Assembly: GCA_026707285.1 (NCBI GenBank)
Contig: JAPOXD010000013.1
Location: forward strand, 1-38,170
Direction: 5' to 3'
Length of the DNA: 38,170 bases
From: Chloroflexota bacterium
Lineage (GTDB): Bacteria; Chloroflexota; UBA11872
The notes under the pieces are model-generated. The model was not told where the DNA came from and made no database searches. It saw only the letters and a program-made list of their open reading frames with translations. The translations under genes were made by a program, and so were the position numbers. Every line of letters starts with the position of its first letter. Positions within the stretch are counted from its first letter, which is position 1. Positions 7,966 through 17,852 of the stretch are shown in pieces.

Positions 7966-8580
7966 ATGAATGACGCCCCACAAGGCCAGCTCGTCAATCG
8001 GATGATCCGCGCGGCGCGGCTTGACCGTGAACTCTACGCCGAGGTGGCGGCAGATACGACGGCCACGCAGCAGGCCACGTTCGCGGTGATCATTGCCGCC
8101 CTCGCGGCGGCTATCGGGGCCTTCATCGGCTTTCAGGTTGAGCCGCCGGATCCGGGAACATTTTCCACCGGAGACCAAGAGGCTGACGACGCGAACCTAG
8201 TCTGGCTCATCTTCACCCCGATTCTGAGCGTCATCGCCTGGCTCGCCTGGGCGGGGGTCGCGTGGTTCGCCGGAACGCGGCTGATCTCCACAGACGCGCA
8301 AGACGTGGGGTTCCTGCAGGTGGCGCGCGCACTAGGATTCGCGCAAGCGCCGGGCGTGCTGAACGTCGCAACGTTTATCCCGGGCCTCGGAGTCATCGTG
8401 CAGATCGGCGTATGGCTCTGGGCGCTGGCCACGAGCTTCTTCGCCATCCGCGAGTCGATGCGTTTGGCGAATGGTCAGGCTATCGCGACCATGATCCTCG
8501 GCTTCATTCCGGCCTTCATCATCGGTGTCGTGATTGGGAGCGTCTTGATCGCGGGAGCGTACGCCGGAGCGGCAACCTAG
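7966..8580 (+). CDS. Yip1-like multi-pass membrane protein, copy B
   Basis: 204 aa, paralogue of the gene at 6939, with the same N-terminal amphipathic helix and four to five membrane segments. It has an extra polar insert (about residues 52-72, rich in Asp and Glu) after the first membrane segment. Its start is ATG, 35 bases after the relic nrdJ stop, so the original upstream spacing survives although its old promoter source, nrdJ, is gone on this side. It converges on pckA with a 22-base gap. The frame is intact, so both copies are probably expressed. The family has no assigned activity. Confidence 0.8.
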   Translation: MNDAPQGQLVNRMIRAARLDRELYAEVAADTTATQQATFAVIIAALAAAIGAFIGFQVEPPDPGTFSTGDQEADDANLVWLIFTPILSVIAWLAWAGVAWFAGTRLISTDAQDVGFLQVARALGFAQAPGVLNVATFIPGLGVIVQIGVWLWALATSFFAIRESMRLANGQAIATMILGFIPAFIIGVVIGSVLIAGAYAGAAT

Positions 8581-8602
8581 CTCCCGGCGTCGACGCCGTC
8601 AC

Positions 8603-10210
<1,608 letters not shown>

Positions 10211-10217
10211 GAAGCGG

Positions 10218-10223
10218 CCTCCT
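10218..10223 (-). promoter_or_regulatory. Ribosome binding site that fixes the pckA start
   Basis: A full AGGAGG on the minus strand, 7 bases before GTG at 10210. It supports the short form of PckA over starts further upstream. Confidence 0.8.
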
Positions 10224-10388
10224 GAGTTCGGTGGCGGGCGCCTGATCGGCCCTCGGGGCCGTGCGCCACAACCGGGCGAAGCTGCCGCCCGGCTCACCGA
10301 TGGTACAGATTCGCGCCGCTCGGCGACGGTTGCCGCTGGAACTGGCGCTGGCGACAATGCCCGGCGGCGCGTGAGACGGGAGCCGGAG

Positions 10389-11138
10389 ATGCCGATTCGC
10401 CTCAGTGAGATCGACGGGATGCCCCCGTCCTCGTCGTATTTCCCGCGTCCGCCCGCGCGCTATCGAGGGATGCGCGCGCAGACGGTGCTGTTTCGGGCGG
10501 ACCCGAACCGCGTGGCCGATCTGCTGCCCGAATGCCTGACGCCGGCGCCCGACGGCGACTGCGCCGCCATCGGCGTCGACGCGCCGTGGTCGAGCCACTA
10601 CGGCGCGTTTCAGGCCATCGTCGTCGCGGCGGGATGCCGGTTCGAAGGACGGGCGGGCTACTACGTCGTGGTGCAGTACGTGAACTCGCGCGGGAGCATT
10701 CCGGCGGGCCGCGAGATCTGGGGCACCCCCAAGGTCTGGGCCGACATGCGCGTGGAGCAGGCGGAGCGGGTGATGGCCACCACCGCCTCGGTCGGCGGGG
10801 TGGATATCGCCGCCGTGCGCTCGACGGCGCACCTGCCGTGCGACCCGGCCAATCTGCCCAACCTGACGCCGATGTGGCGCCTCAAGGTGATTCCCCGCGC
10901 CGACGGCAAGGGGCTGGACGTACTGCAGCTGGTGTCCGGCGGTCGCCAGGGCGCGGACACCGTGGTCCACGTCTCACGCGCGGGCGACGGGGTCGTCGAA
11001 TTCCGCCCCTCGCCGGTATTCGACGTGGCGGGGCTCGAGCCGCGCGAGTTCACGGGCGCCTTCTACGCCGAGTCCGATTTCACCGAGGATTTCGGGGTCA
11101 TCGATCGGGATTTCCTGAAGGAGCCCTGGGAGGGGTAG
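10389..11138 (+). CDS. Acetoacetate decarboxylase-like protein
   Basis: 249 aa from ATG at 10389; the frame is open further upstream, but the family similarity begins here. It has the acetoacetate decarboxylase fold signature REIWGTPK, with Lys115 at the place of the Schiff-base lysine of the clostridial enzyme (which also has number 115). The next residue is Val, where the clostridial enzyme has the second lysine that lowers the pKa. Many superfamily members lack it and act on other substrates, so decarboxylation of acetoacetate is not assured. It is read away from pckA, with about 180 bases between the two starts, and is followed by a repeat element. Confidence 0.85.
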   Translation: MPIRLSEIDGMPPSSSYFPRPPARYRGMRAQTVLFRADPNRVADLLPECLTPAPDGDCAAIGVDAPWSSHYGAFQAIVVAAGCRFEGRAGYYVVVQYVNSRGSIPAGREIWGTPKVWADMRVEQAERVMATTASVGGVDIAAVRSTAHLPCDPANLPNLTPMWRLKVIPRADGKGLDVLQLVSGGRQGADTVVHVSRAGDGVVEFRPSPVFDVAGLEPREFTGAFYAESDFTEDFGVIDRDFLKEPWEG

Positions 11139-11197
11139 GGGGGTTGCGGGTGGCGATGCGCCCCGCGGCACTCCGCGTACGCCAGCCCACCAGCAAT

Positions 11198-11225
11198 CGT
11201 CATTCCCGCGAAGGCGGGAATGACG
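11198..11225. repeat. REP-like palindrome, copy 1
   Basis: A perfect 12-bp inverted repeat CGTCATTCCCGC/GCGGGAATGACG with loop GAAG. This extragenic palindrome type is widespread in bacteria. Fourteen bases of it (GCGAAGGCGGGAAT) recur inverted at 22089-22102. It lies in the 322-base gap between the decarboxylase-like gene and the convergent redoxin gene. Confidence 0.8.
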
Positions 11226-11266
11226 GACTCAACGTAGCCACTTCCTGCACGTCTCAGCGCTCACCT

Positions 11267-11289
11267 GTTCGGTATTTGTATGGTATTAT
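11267..11289 (+). promoter_or_regulatory. Possible extended -10 promoter
   Basis: TGGTATTAT (11281-11289) fits an extended -10 element (TGn plus TATTAT). It sits in an AT-richer block, GTTCGGTATTTGTATGG. No -35 box is clear. It would read rightward into bases 11295-11460, which hold no recognisable gene and run antisense to the redoxin 3' end. Confidence 0.3.
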
Positions 11290-11460
11290 CGCGGACCGTG
11301 TGAGGGGGTCCCGCGCGCGGTGGCTGCATGGTCGCTCCGACAGGCTGGGCGTAATCCCCTGCCATCGCCGCCTGCCAGGGCGACGCGAACCGCCGGCGTC
11401 GCTGCATTCGCCGCAGCCGCGGGGCCTCTTCCGCGCGGTTCAGATCTCGCGGACTCCCCT

Positions 11461-11961
11461 CTAGCCGTCGGCCTCGTGACGCTCCACCAGCGCCCAAAGA
11501 TCCTTACTCTCCGGCCACTCGAGCGAGTGCCGCCCTACGAACACCTCACGCACGATGCTCGTGGGATCGATGAGGACGACGGAGGGCCGCGCCATGTTCC
11601 ACGACTCGAAGTTGATGCGGACGTAGACGCCGTAGTCGCGGACCATCCGCCGCTCGGGGTCGACCAGCACCGGGAACGGAAGGCCTTCACGCTCGGCGAA
11701 GGCGTCTACAACCTTGAGGCCCTGCGCAAAGACGAAGGCCACGGCCACTCCCCGTTTCGTCCACTCATCCAGCTCGACCTCGAGCCGCGCCATATAGCCA
11801 TGGCAGCTCAGTCACCAGACATGCCGCAGAAAGACCAGGTAGAGCCAACGGCCGGCAAAGTCCTGCAAATCGGTGCGCTTGTCGGTTCCGGCGATGTGGA
11901 CATGGAAGTCGGGCGCGGGCTCGCCGATGGCGAGCGTCGTCGAGCCCTTGGCGCGCGGCAT
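11461..11961 (-). CDS. Peroxiredoxin-like protein, probable UxxC selenoprotein
   Basis: 166 aa if TGA at 11812-11814 is read as selenocysteine (residue 50). Residues 1-49 (MPRAKGSTTLAIGEPAPDFH ... LVFLRHVW) are a textbook AhpC/TSA/redoxin start. TGA follows, then LSC and the rest of the thioredoxin fold in the same frame (FPVLVDPERRMVRDYGV, RPSVVLIDP). The TGA thus takes the first position of the CxxC motif, giving U50-L-S-C53. The start ATG 11961 has AGGA 7 bases upstream and lies 9 bases after the permease stop, so it is the third gene of the ABC operon. A hairpin follows the TGA. The alternatives are a nonsense mutation or a separate 110-aa product from ATG 11793, which would lack the redox motif. 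The likely role is thiol- or selenol-based peroxide or disulfide reduction. Confidence 0.8.
11782..11809 (-). promoter_or_regulatory. Candidate bacterial SECIS hairpin
   Basis: Two bases after the in-frame TGA the mRNA can fold GAGCU/GGCUC (outer stem, one U-G pair), a 2-nt bulge, GCCAU/AUGGC (inner stem) and a 6-nt loop GGCUAU. The loop begins with G, as bacterial SECIS loops usually do, and starts 13 nt after the TGA, somewhat closer than in E. coli fdhF. The base after TGA is C. It lies inside the coding sequence, as bacterial SECIS elements do. Confidence 0.55.
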
Positions 11962-11970
11962 GTAGACGTC

Positions 11971-12789
11971 CTACGTCACGATGTCCCGGCGTCGAAATAG
12001 TACGACCGCCAGGCCGGTAGCGACGACGGCGGTTGCCGCCAGCACCACCGCCTCCGTCCACGCGAATTCCCCGGTGGCGAACTGCTCGAGGGGCCGCCAA
12101 TAGCGAAACAGCGACACGTAGCCCAGCCACTCCAGCGGTTCGACCACCTCGGCAACCAGGTAGAACACATACATCGCCACGACGATGAGCGCGCTGACGC
12201 CGTAGGTGCGGCCCGGCTCGAGCAGCACCGTGGCCACCACCGCGGAAATTGCCGCCGCAGCCAAGCCGAACAGCAGCAGCTGCACGTGCACCAGGACGAT
12301 GTCGCGGGCGGCAATCGGCGTGTCGCCGGCCCAGGCGGCCACGCCGAGCAGCAGACCGACCATCGAGCCGGCGACGATGATCGCGGCGCCCAGCGCCACC
12401 GCCGACAGCCGCGTGAGCAGAAACCGCTCGCGCGTGATCGGCTGCGCAAGCAAGGCGTCGAGGGTGTGGCGGCCGTAGGCCCGGGCAATCGTGCCCCCGC
12501 CCGCCCACATGCCGAAGTAGGCGGCGAGAATCGGCAACCAGGTGGTGAGCTGCGAGCCGAGGTATTGGAGGAAGGCGCTCTGCTCGATGGCGGGACTGTC
12601 GAAGCCTCGGCCCAAGAAGGCGGCCCGCGCCGCTTCGGGCATGGTTTCGAGGAACGCGTCGAGGTCCAGGTCGCGCGACGACGGCCACAGCGCCATGACC
12701 AACAGCGCGAGAATGAACAGGCCCACGGTGAACCAGAACATCGCCAGGCGCCGATGGCGCAAGGTGTGCAGCAGCAGGTGAATCGTCAC
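11971..12789 (-). CDS. ABC-2 type transporter permease
   Basis: 272 aa with six membrane segments: one near the N-terminus (16-35), then segments starting at about 83, 132, 168, 205 and 247. A soluble loop (about 40-80) lies between the first two. The layout is that of ABC-2 permeases of the NatB/ABC-2_membrane type. The GTG start overlaps the ATPase stop by 4 bases (GTGA), so translation is coupled and the two form one exporter. The transported substrate cannot be told from sequence. The selenoprotein candidate follows 9 bases after the stop. Confidence 0.88.
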   Translation of the reverse strand: MTIHLLLHTLRHRRLAMFWFTVGLFILALLVMALWPSSRDLDLDAFLETMPEAARAAFLGRGFDSPAIEQSAFLQYLGSQLTTWLPILAAYFGMWAGGGTIARAYGRHTLDALLAQPITRERFLLTRLSAVALGAAIIVAGSMVGLLLGVAAWAGDTPIAARDIVLVHVQLLLFGLAAAAISAVVATVLLEPGRTYGVSALIVVAMYVFYLVAEVVEPLEWLGYVSLFRYWRPLEQFATGEFAWTEAVVLAATAVVATGLAVVLFRRRDIVT

Positions 12790-13679
12790 GTCGCGGCCTG
12801 CTGGTCGTAGTAGCGCAGAAACGCGTCTTCGAGGCTTGGCTCGTCAACGGTGAGATCGGTGACCTCGAAGCGCGCCAGCGTCTTGATCACCCGGTCCACG
12901 GACCCGGTGACTTCGAAGCTGATCGCACCATCGATGCGTGACACCACCGTTGCGCCCGCGAGATCGTCGTCCGTGGGCGTCGGTCCCGCGAAGCGGGCGT
13001 GGAAGCGTCGCACCCGGCTTTCGGTCAGCACGTCCACGCGCTCCACGGCCACGAGCCGCCCCTCGCGCAGGAGACCCACGCGGTCGCACAGATGCTCGGC
13101 CTCGGACAGGATGTGGGTCGAGAGGAAGATGGTGCGGCCCTCGTCGCGGTATTCGGCCAGGATGCGGCCAAACTCCTGCTGCACCAGCGGATCGAGGCCG
13201 CGCGTGGGCTCGTCGAGGAGATAGAGCGGCACGTCCGCCTGGAGCGCGCGGACGATGGCCACCTTCTGCCGGTTGCCGGTCGAGAGGGCCTTTATCCGGC
13301 GCGAGGTATCGAGGTCCAGCCGCTCGATCAGCTCATCGGTGCGGTGCACCGGCACGCCGCCCATGCGCGCGAAGGCCCGCAGGTAGGCCGCCACCCGCGT
13401 GGACTCATACAGCGCATCGGCGCTGGGCTGATAGCTCACGGAGCGACGGGCCGCGGGACCCTCCGCATGCACGTCCGTGCCGAAGATGCGCGCCGAGCCG
13501 CTGGTGGGCCGCATCAAGCCCAGCAGCAGCCGCGCCGTGGTGGTCTTGCCGGCGCCGTTGGGCCCCAGGAAGCCGAAGATCTCTCCACGTTCGACCGTGA
13601 GCGACAGATCGGTCAGCGCCCGCACGCTGCCATAGGACTTCGACAACGCCTCGGTGACGATGGGCGGCGCCTCGGTCAT
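12786..13679 (-). CDS. ABC transporter ATP-binding protein
   Basis: 297 aa ATPase of the CcmA/NatA/DrrA type. It has Walker A GPNGAGKT (39-46), the signature LSTGN (132-136, Thr in place of the usual Gly/Ser), Walker B LYLLDEP (152-158) with catalytic Glu, and the H-loop STHILSEAEH (His189). A C-terminal extension of about 80 residues with the DUF4162-like pattern closes the protein. It energises the permease encoded directly downstream. A G-rich stretch (GGGGGA) lies about 10 bases before the ATG. It is divergent from the gene at 13835 across 155 bases that must hold both promoters. Confidence 0.94.
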   Translation of the reverse strand: MTEAPPIVTEALSKSYGSVRALTDLSLTVERGEIFGFLGPNGAGKTTTARLLLGLMRPTSGSARIFGTDVHAEGPAARRSVSYQPSADALYESTRVAAYLRAFARMGGVPVHRTDELIERLDLDTSRRIKALSTGNRQKVAIVRALQADVPLYLLDEPTRGLDPLVQQEFGRILAEYRDEGRTIFLSTHILSEAEHLCDRVGLLREGRLVAVERVDVLTESRVRRFHARFAGPTPTDDDLAGATVVSRIDGAISFEVTGSVDRVIKTLARFEVTDLTVDEPSLEDAFLRYYDQQAAT

Positions 13680-13834
13680 GAGCGGCGAGTCCCCCGATCA
13701 GGCCGGCGGCGACGTGTTCGCAGGCGACTCTACATGGCGCCGCTGCGACGTGCAGTCCGGATGCGCCGTTGCCGGAAGAGGGTGCAAGCGGCCAGGGAAT
13801 GCGGCGTGGAGGTTTTCAGTGACTAAACTCGGGC

Positions 13835-14467
13835 ATGCAGCTGGACCTGTTTCCGCTTCACACGGTGCTGTTTCCGCACATGCGGCTGCCGTTGCACATC
13901 TTTGAGCCGCGCTACCGCGTGATGATTCGCGCCTGCATCGACGAGGAGCGCCCCTTCGGCGTGGCGCTGATTCGCTCCGGCGATGAGGTTGGCGGGCCGG
14001 CGGAGCCGCATCCGGTGGGGACCACCGCGCGCATCACGCAACACGAGACGCTGCCCGACGGCCGCATGAATATCGAGGCGGTGGGCGAGGAGCGCTTTCG
14101 CATCGATGCGCTGGAGCAGCAGGAGCCGCACCTGACGGCGTCGGTGACGCTGGATGCGATGCCGGTGACGGATCCGCGCCAGATGGCGTCGCTGGCGGCA
14201 AGCGTGCGCGAGGACTACCGCAAGGCGCTGCGGCTCACGCTGGAGCTGCAGGGCGCATTCGGCACCCACGAGGAGTTGCCGCGAGATCCGGAGCGCTTCG
14301 CCTATTTCACCGCGTCCGCCCTACCGGCCACGGCCAGCACCCGCCAGAACCTGCTCGAATCGCCGAGCGTAGAGGAGCTGCTGGCCCGCGAGGCCAAGCT
14401 GATGCAGCGGTTGCTGCGCGACCTCAGGGAGCTATTGGAGACGCGGCAGAACTCGCGCCTGAACTAG
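13835..14467 (+). CDS. LON-substrate-binding-domain protein
   Basis: 210 aa matching the stand-alone LON N-terminal domain family (PF02190). It begins with the family signature LDLFPLHTVLFPHMRLPLHI, continues FEPRYRVMI, and has a C-terminal helical bundle. It has no ATPase or protease domain. Such proteins are soluble and are thought to bind unfolded segments; the precise role is unknown. The start is ATG at 13835. Confidence 0.9.
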   Translation: MQLDLFPLHTVLFPHMRLPLHIFEPRYRVMIRACIDEERPFGVALIRSGDEVGGPAEPHPVGTTARITQHETLPDGRMNIEAVGEERFRIDALEQQEPHLTASVTLDAMPVTDPRQMASLAASVREDYRKALRLTLELQGAFGTHEELPRDPERFAYFTASALPATASTRQNLLESPSVEELLAREAKLMQRLLRDLRELLETRQNSRLN

Positions 14468-14556
14468 GCCGTGGGCATCCGCGCCATGGCCACCGCCTCT
14501 ACACTGGCCGCATCGTGCCTTGTGAGCGGGCACCGCAACGCAGCGAGGGCTGACGC

Positions 14557-14871
14557 ATGGACAACCCATCCTCCTATCCGGTCAATGTCACCGCCGAATA
14601 TCCGGAGCGCAGCTCGCGATTGCTCGCCTTCTGCGGGCTGACCTTCCTGATCAAGGGATTTCTGCTCCTCCCGCACGTCATCGTGCTGTACTTCTTGGGG
14701 ATCGTGGCATTGCTCGCCACGCTGGTGGGATACGTCGCCATCATCGTCACCGGCTGGTACCCCAGAGGGCTGTTCGACTTTCAGGTCGGCGTTTTGCGGT
14801 GGACCACGCGCACCAACGCCTGGTTCCTGTCGATCGTGGACGAGTACCCGCCGTTCCGGCTGCAGGAGTAG
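14557..14871 (+). CDS. DUF4389 membrane protein
   Basis: 104 aa. The sequence follows the DUF4389 pattern closely: YPERSSRLLAF at the start, two adjacent hydrophobic segments (about 28-45 and 48-66), the TGWYPRGLFDF loop, VLRWTTRTNAW and the terminal DEYPPF. Members are small membrane proteins of unknown function, common in Chloroflexota and actinobacteria. Here a single copy of the domain makes up the entire protein. It lies alone between the LON-domain gene and mutS2, all on the same strand. Confidence 0.85.
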   Translation: MDNPSSYPVNVTAEYPERSSRLLAFCGLTFLIKGFLLLPHVIVLYFLGIVALLATLVGYVAIIVTGWYPRGLFDFQVGVLRWTTRTNAWFLSIVDEYPPFRLQE

Positions 14872-14947
14872 GGCAGGCGCTACCCTGACCTAGGCCCGTC
14901 CGCCTCACCGGCTGCCCCGTTTTCGCGCGGGGACGCCGCTCGCCTCC

Positions 14948-17275
14948 ATGCTTGCGTCCGATCCGTCCGCCGACCGTCTTGAGCTGCCCGAGATCCTGGC
15001 GCAGGCCAGCGCGTATGCCGGTTTCGAGCCGGGTCTCGCACATGTCCGCGCGCTCCGACCGACCACCGACCATGCCGAGGCGCGCGCCCGGCTGACGGCC
15101 ACCGCCCAGGCCCGCTGGCTGCTGGGCGAGGCGCCGGGATTCAGCGTCGGCGGCGCGCAGGACGTGCGCGCGGCGGCCGACGCCGCCGCCCGAGGATCGC
15201 GCCTGAGCCCCACGGACTTGCAGGCCGTGGCGGCACAGCTTCGCGCAGTGCGCCTGACCCGCCGCACCGTGGAGACCCACCGCGCGGACGCGCCGGCGCT
15301 GTGGCGCATCGTGGCGCCGCTGGCGGACCACCCGGAGCTTGGCTCGCGCATCGACGCGACGTTCGACGAGCAGGGCCGGGTCGCCGACGCGGCCTCTCCC
15401 GAGCTGCAAGCGCTGCGCCGCCGGCTGCGTCAGGCCACGGCCGCGGTGCACGCGATCATGCAGCAGCAGCTCCGGTCGCCCGCCGCCCGCGGCGTGCTGC
15501 AGGAGGCGCTCATCACCGAGCGCGCCGGGCGCCAGGTGGTGCCGGTCAAGCAGGAGCACCAGGGGAGCTTCCCCGGCATCGTGCACGACACCTCCGCCAG
15601 CGGGGCCACCGTCTACATGGAGCCGCTGGCGGCCGTGCCGGCCAACAACCGCGTGCGTGAGCTCGAGGCGGCCGAGCGACACGAGATCGACCGGATTCTG
15701 CGCGCGCTGAGCGCCGAAGTCGGCACGCTGCGAGACGACATCGTGGCGGGAGTCGACGGCCTGGGCGTGCTCGACGGCCTGCTGGCGCTGGCCCGCTTCG
15801 CGGATGCGCACGAGGCCGTGGAACCAAGCATCGCGCCGGACGCCGGGTTCCAACTCAAGGAGGCGCGGCATCCCCTGCTGGAGGGCGACGTCGTGCCCAT
15901 CGACATCGAAATCCCGGCCGGTGGATCGCAGGCGATTGTGATCACCGGCCCGAATACCGGCGGGAAGACCGTGGCGCTCAAGACGGTGGGACTGCTGCAC
16001 CTGATGGCGGCCTGTGGCCTGCACGTGCCGGCCGCCGGCGCGCGGCTGGCGGTCTACGACCCCGTGCTGGCGGACATCGGCGACGAGCAGAGCATCGAGC
16101 AAAGCTTGAGCACCTTCGCCTCGCACATGCGCAACCTGGTGGCGATGGTGCGGGCGGCGGGACCGCGCGCGCTGGTGCTGACCGACGAGCTTGGCGCCGG
16201 CACGGACCCCACCGAGGGCGCGGCGCTGGGCCAGGCCATCCTCGAACGGCTGCTCGACGCCGGGGCCGTGGCGGTGGTCACGACGCACCATCCCGAGCTG
16301 AAGCTCTTCGCGCACCGGCACCCACGGGCGCGCAACGCCAGCGTGGACTTCGACGCCGCCACCCTGCGTCCGACCTATCGCCTGCTGATGGACGTGCCAG
16401 GTCGCAGCAACGCCTTCGACATCGCCACCGGTTTGGGCCTCGATGCCGAGCTCGTCGAGGCCGCTCGGGCCAAGCTCGCGGCGGAGTTCCGCGACGTCGA
16501 GGGATTGATTGGGGCGCTGCAACGCGATCGACGCGAGCTGGCCGAGGCCCGAGCCGGCCTGGCCGGCGAGGCCGAACGCGTGGCCGCGGCCCAGCACGAC
16601 CTCGACGAGCGATTGGCGGGCGTCGACGCCGAGCGAGAGCGCGTGGTGGGCGATGCCCGGCGCGAGGCCCGCGCGCTGCTGCGGCAAACCCGCGCCGCGC
16701 TGCGGCAGGCCGAGCAGGCGGCGCGGCAGGCGCCCGGCGCCTCGACCGATGTCGCGCGCCGCCGCATGCGGAATCTCGAAGCGAAGCTCGATGCGGCGAG
16801 TCCGCCGGCGGAGCTGCCGCGTGCCGCGCCGCTGCTCGAGATTCGGGAAGGCGATCGGGTGCGCGTGGAGGGCTACAGCCGCGAGGCGGTGGTGGTGGCG
16901 GTGGAAGACACCGAGGCAGTGATCGGCGCGGGCAACGTGCGCGCGCGCGTGCCGCGGGCACACGTGCAAGAGGTGCTCGCGCCGCAGCCGCAACCCCGGC
17001 CGCGGGCGCGTCGACGCGGTTCGGCAGTCCCAGCCGAGGTCCACGTACGCGGCGAGCGCGTGGTCGATGCCTTGGAACAGGTGGACCTGGCCTTGGACGC
17101 CGCCGTGCTGCAGGGCGCGTCCGCCCTGCGGGTGGTCCATGGGGTTGGCACGGGGACGCTGCGACGCGCGATCCGCAGCCACGTGGGCGAGCACCCAAGC
17201 GTGGTGGACCTGTCCGACGCGGCGCCAACCGCGGGCGGAGCCGGCGTCACCGTCGTCGCGCTGGCTGGCGGCTAA
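14948..17275 (+). CDS. mutS2: Endonuclease MutS2
   Basis: 775 aa, the family's usual length. It has the MutS core and clamp (about 1-300), an ABC-type ATPase with Walker A GPNTGGKT (334-341), the Walker B block LVLTDELGAGTDPTEG, and the H-loop VTTHHPELK. A charged coiled-coil linker (about 500-600) and a C-terminal Smr nuclease domain (about 700-775) with HVRG and HGVGTGTLR follow. MutS2 acts in suppression of recombination and, in Bacillus, in splitting collided ribosomes. No strong ribosome site lies before ATG 14948. The 3' end converges on a minus-strand small gene with 9 bases between. Confidence 0.95.
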   Translation: MLASDPSADRLELPEILAQASAYAGFEPGLAHVRALRPTTDHAEARARLTATAQARWLLGEAPGFSVGGAQDVRAAADAAARGSRLSPTDLQAVAAQLRAVRLTRRTVETHRADAPALWRIVAPLADHPELGSRIDATFDEQGRVADAASPELQALRRRLRQATAAVHAIMQQQLRSPAARGVLQEALITERAGRQVVPVKQEHQGSFPGIVHDTSASGATVYMEPLAAVPANNRVRELEAAERHEIDRILRALSAEVGTLRDDIVAGVDGLGVLDGLLALARFADAHEAVEPSIAPDAGFQLKEARHPLLEGDVVPIDIEIPAGGSQAIVITGPNTGGKTVALKTVGLLHLMAACGLHVPAAGARLAVYDPVLADIGDEQSIEQSLSTFASHMRNLVAMVRAAGPRALVLTDELGAGTDPTEGAALGQAILERLLDAGAVAVVTTHHPELKLFAHRHPRARNASVDFDAATLRPTYRLLMDVPGRSNAFDIATGLGLDAELVEAARAKLAAEFRDVEGLIGALQRDRRELAEARAGLAGEAERVAAAQHDLDERLAGVDAERERVVGDARREARALLRQTRAALRQAEQAARQAPGASTDVARRRMRNLEAKLDAASPPAELPRAAPLLEIREGDRVRVEGYSREAVVVAVEDTEAVIGAGNVRARVPRAHVQEVLAPQPQPRPRARRRGSAVPAEVHVRGERVVDALEQVDLALDAAVLQGASALRVVHGVGTGTLRRAIRSHVGEHPSVVDLSDAAPTAGGAGVTVVALAGG

Positions 17276-17284
17276 CGACCGGCC

Positions 17285-17458
17285 CTACTGCTGCAGGATC
17301 TCGAACTCGACCTTGGGCTCGCGGCGCAGGAGCCAGCGCGCCAGGGCGCGGCGCACGGATTGATGGCGCGCGGCGAACGCCAGGACCGACGCGGTCACGC
17401 CCAGGGCGCCGCCGACGACCAGCCCCATGCCGAGTCCGGTGCCGAATCCTCGCGACAT
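17285..17458 (-). CDS. Small single-pass membrane protein, 57 aa
   Basis: 57 aa. A Gly-rich hydrophobic segment (about residues 8-30, GTGLGMGLVVGGALGVTASV) is followed by a basic stretch with repeated Arg and a short tail ending EFEILQQ. It is probably a YtxH-like or similar small inner-membrane protein. ATG at 17458 has a strong GGGAGGG ribosome site, and the gene follows rsfS by 14 bases, so it closes that operon. I do not recognise a family. The strong ribosome site and operon position argue that it is real. Confidence 0.65.
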   Translation of the reverse strand: MSRGFGTGLGMGLVVGGALGVTASVLAFAARHQSVRRALARWLLRREPKVEFEILQQ

Positions 17459-17472
17459 GCGCCCTCCCGCGC

Positions 17473-17790
17473 CTACTGCAAGCGAGCCACGACAGGGGCG
17501 TCGCTCCAGAGCTCGTCCAGCCGATAGTACGCCCGCGCCTCGGGGGCGAAGATGTGAACCACCACGCCCCCAAAGTCGGCCAACAGCCACCCGTCCGTCA
17601 CTTCGCCCTCGAATTGCGGATGTGACGCGGATGGGGGAATCGGTTCGCGGTCGAGCGCGTCGCGGATGGCGCGCATCTGGACGGTGCTGCCCGCGGTGCA
17701 CACGACGAAGTAGTCGGCAATGATCGTGAGCCCGCGCAGGTCCAAGAGGGCAACATCCGTGGCGCCCCTTTCCGCCAACAACTCGACCAC
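17473..17790 (-). CDS. rsfS: Ribosomal silencing factor RsfS
   Basis: 105 aa, the same length as the E. coli protein. The family (RsfS/YbeB/Iojap) binds ribosomal protein L14 and blocks subunit joining when nutrients are scarce. Visible features are the N-terminal LDLRG, [11 protein letters not shown], the linker, and [29 protein letters not shown]. The start used is GTG 17790; the frame is open nine codons upstream, so a slightly longer form is possible. The gene lies 62 bases after nadD, the usual gene partner of rsfS in many bacteria. Confidence 0.94.
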   Translation of the reverse strand: [105 protein letters not shown]

Positions 17791-17852
17791 ACGGCGCGCG
17801 CGCTCGAGCGGGATCAGCGTGCGCTGTGCTCAGGCATCATGAGGTGCCGCGA

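Noticed and set aside
11461-11793. Stand-alone 110-aa redoxin protein from ATG 11793
   Set aside because: It would begin in the middle of a thioredoxin fold and lack the redox motif; the upstream frame supplies the missing half with a proper start and ribosome site.
14747-17194. 815-codon open frame on the minus strand
   Set aside because: Shadow of mutS2; composition typical of antisense of GC-rich genes.
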